Below are positions 15,831 through 16,967 of a stretch of DNA of 16,967 bases, piece after piece. Origin of the DNA: Chitinophagaceae bacterium. Its GTDB lineage: Bacteria > Bacteroidota > Bacteroidia > Chitinophagales > Chitinophagaceae. Position numbers and translations under genes: made by a program. The notes under the pieces are model-generated. The model made no database searches and was not told the DNA's origin. It saw nothing but the letters and a program-made list of their open reading frames with translations. The stretch's first letter is position 1; the number at the start of each line of letters is the position of its first letter. Location of the stretch: positions 1 through 16,967 of the forward strand of contig JAIPBY010000023.1 in the NCBI GenBank assembly GCA_021738605.1. The letters run 5' to 3'.

Positions 15831-16964
15831 CTAATTCTTGAGTTCTGGCGTCTCGGGGATTTCTTTAAATATGATTTTGGGCTGATTTGTAGTCTGGATT
15901 TCAACTGATTCTTTCATTTTACCCTCATTTACTGAAGGAAAGGGGATTGATTCAATGTAGACAACAAATACTGTACCAATTGCGAAAATACCAGCAATTA
16001 TAAAATTGATTCCCAGCGGCTGAAAAAGAATTGCGAAAACGATGAACACCATTGACAAGATTCCCAGAATAAATGAAATTTGTAAATGGCTGAACCCTTT
16101 ATCCAACATCAGGTGGTGAATGTGATTTACATCAGACTCAAAGGGTGAGCGACCACTAAAAACACGCTTAATAAAAATCCTTAATGTATCCATCAGGGGA
16201 ACAAATAATACTGCAAACCCAATGGCAGGAGCTGCGGAGAATTTAAGCATTGTTAAGGGCAAACTTTCAGCATTGATAAATCTGATCACCAATACCGCAT
16301 TAACAAATCCAATAAAAAGAGACCCAGTATCTCCCATAAATATCCGGGCGGGAGAATAATTATACCTAAGAAATGCCAAAAGGCTAGCAGCCATTGAAAA
16401 TGAGATCATGGAATATGAATAATCCTTTTCAATTAGAAAAACCAAGCCAAAAAATAATGCTGAGATGATGCCTATTGTGCCTGCCAATCCATCGATTCCA
16501 TCAATAAGATTAAACGCATTTACAATGGTTAAAATTGTGAGGTATGAAAATAATATTGCGATCAAAGGATTTAAATCAGTAATTCCCAAAAACCCGTGGA
16601 AGGACGTCAATTGAACATGTCCGACATGGATGATGATAGAAGCAGCAACCAATTGACCGAAAAGCTTTAATTGTGGTGAAATCATGAAGACATCATCCAG
16701 GAACCCTACTAAAAAAATAACGGATGAAGCCCCTATGAAAACAGTCAAATGGCTGGAACTTTTAAGAAGCGCCATCGCAACCAATGTTATAAAAATTCCA
16801 CCAAATATGGCGACGCCTCCCAAGCTTGGTACTGGAATGAAGTGCACTTTTCTGTTACCTGGTAAATCAAATACCTTTTTTGCATCAGCCAACTTTATCA
16901 CCAATGGCAAAACATTGTTAGAAATGAAAAAAGATACCAATGTTGTAACAATCAGCAAAAGCAT
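15831..16964 (-). CDS. WecA/MraY-like polyprenyl-phosphate sugar-1-phosphate transferase (GT4 family)
   Basis: The product is a 377-residue inner-membrane enzyme with about ten helices. This family transfers a UDP-sugar phosphate (often GlcNAc-1-P) to undecaprenyl phosphate, starting O-antigen, capsule or exopolysaccharide units. Visible motifs: RKVHFIPVPSLGG, FLDD with Asp90-Asp91 (Mg/diphosphate), NAFNLIDGIDGLAG (Asp155, Asp158), MGDTGS with Asp212, and DVNHIHHLML (His281, His283, His284) in the cytoplasmic loop. A hydrophilic tail of about 40 residues follows the last helix. An in-frame TGA lies directly before the ATG, so the gene is complete even though it touches the window edge. It is more AT-rich than its neighbours. 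WecA-like is preferred over MraY because of the HIHH loop and PxPSLGG motif; the exact sugar is unknown. Confidence 0.92.
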   Translation of the reverse strand: MLLLIVTTLVSFFISNNVLPLVIKLADAKKVFDLPGNRKVHFIPVPSLGGVAIFGGIFITLVAMALLKSSSHLTVFIGASSVIFLVGFLDDVFMISPQLKLFGQLVAASIIIHVGHVQLTSFHGFLGITDLNPLIAILFSYLTILTIVNAFNLIDGIDGLAGTIGIISALFFGLVFLIEKDYSYSMISFSMAASLLAFLRYNYSPARIFMGDTGSLFIGFVNAVLVIRFINAESLPLTMLKFSAAPAIGFAVLFVPLMDTLRIFIKRVFSGRSPFESDVNHIHHLMLDKGFSHLQISFILGILSMVFIVFAILFQPLGINFIIAGIFAIGTVFVVYIESIPFPSVNEGKMKESVEIQTTNQPKIIFKEIPETPELKN

Positions 16965-16967
16965 TCA

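Overview
The window looks like chromosomal DNA of a member of the Bacteroidota, most likely Chitinophagaceae or a close relative. The evidence is the gene families (a TolB-type propeller fused to an outer-membrane barrel, a ComEC without a C-terminal metallo-beta-lactamase motif, a DUF3109 protein, a LytS/LytTR pair of the Bacteroidota type), the near absence of Shine-Dalgarno sequences, and repeated TAnnTTTG-like -7 boxes just upstream of starts. The family assignment is inference; there is no rRNA or other direct marker. I see no mobile element, tRNA, CRISPR array or prophage.

Layout, plus strand 2-7462: the 3' part of a large outer-membrane fusion gene (2-2902), a 107-nt spacer with a small hairpin and an unusually good Shine-Dalgarno, then a tightly packed run comEC (3010-5022), purH (5022-6545) and an EamA-type transporter gene (6545-7462). 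Both internal junctions overlap by one base (TAATG and TGATG), so the three are probably co-transcribed and translationally coupled.

Minus strand 7452-11305, read right to left: a LytS-type sensor kinase, its LytTR response regulator, then a DUF3109 cysteine-rich protein and a LutB-type iron-sulfur/LUD protein 7 nt apart. The last pair seems to have its own -7 box inside the 64-nt gap after the regulator. Positions 11306-11544 form the divergent promoter region between the kinase and dxs.

Right part: dxs (plus, 11545-13473) converges on scpA (minus, 13463-14242). scpA diverges from a second EamA transporter (plus, 14348-15202), which converges on frr (minus, 15205-15768). Behind frr lies a WecA/MraY-like phosphoglycosyl transferase gene (minus, 15831-16964) that is clearly more AT-rich than its neighbours and may mark the edge of a surface-polysaccharide region.

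Most genes are housekeeping: purine synthesis, isoprenoid precursors, chromosome condensation, ribosome recycling and envelope polysaccharide initiation. I did not find a convincing new multi-gene system. The points most worth a second look are the recurring -7 boxes that contain decoy TTG codons and change several start calls, two 11-nt convergent gene overlaps that are both perfect palindromes, the orphan LutB/DUF3109 pair, the metal-ligand change in the gluzincin-like remnant of the first gene, and the compositional shift at the right end.
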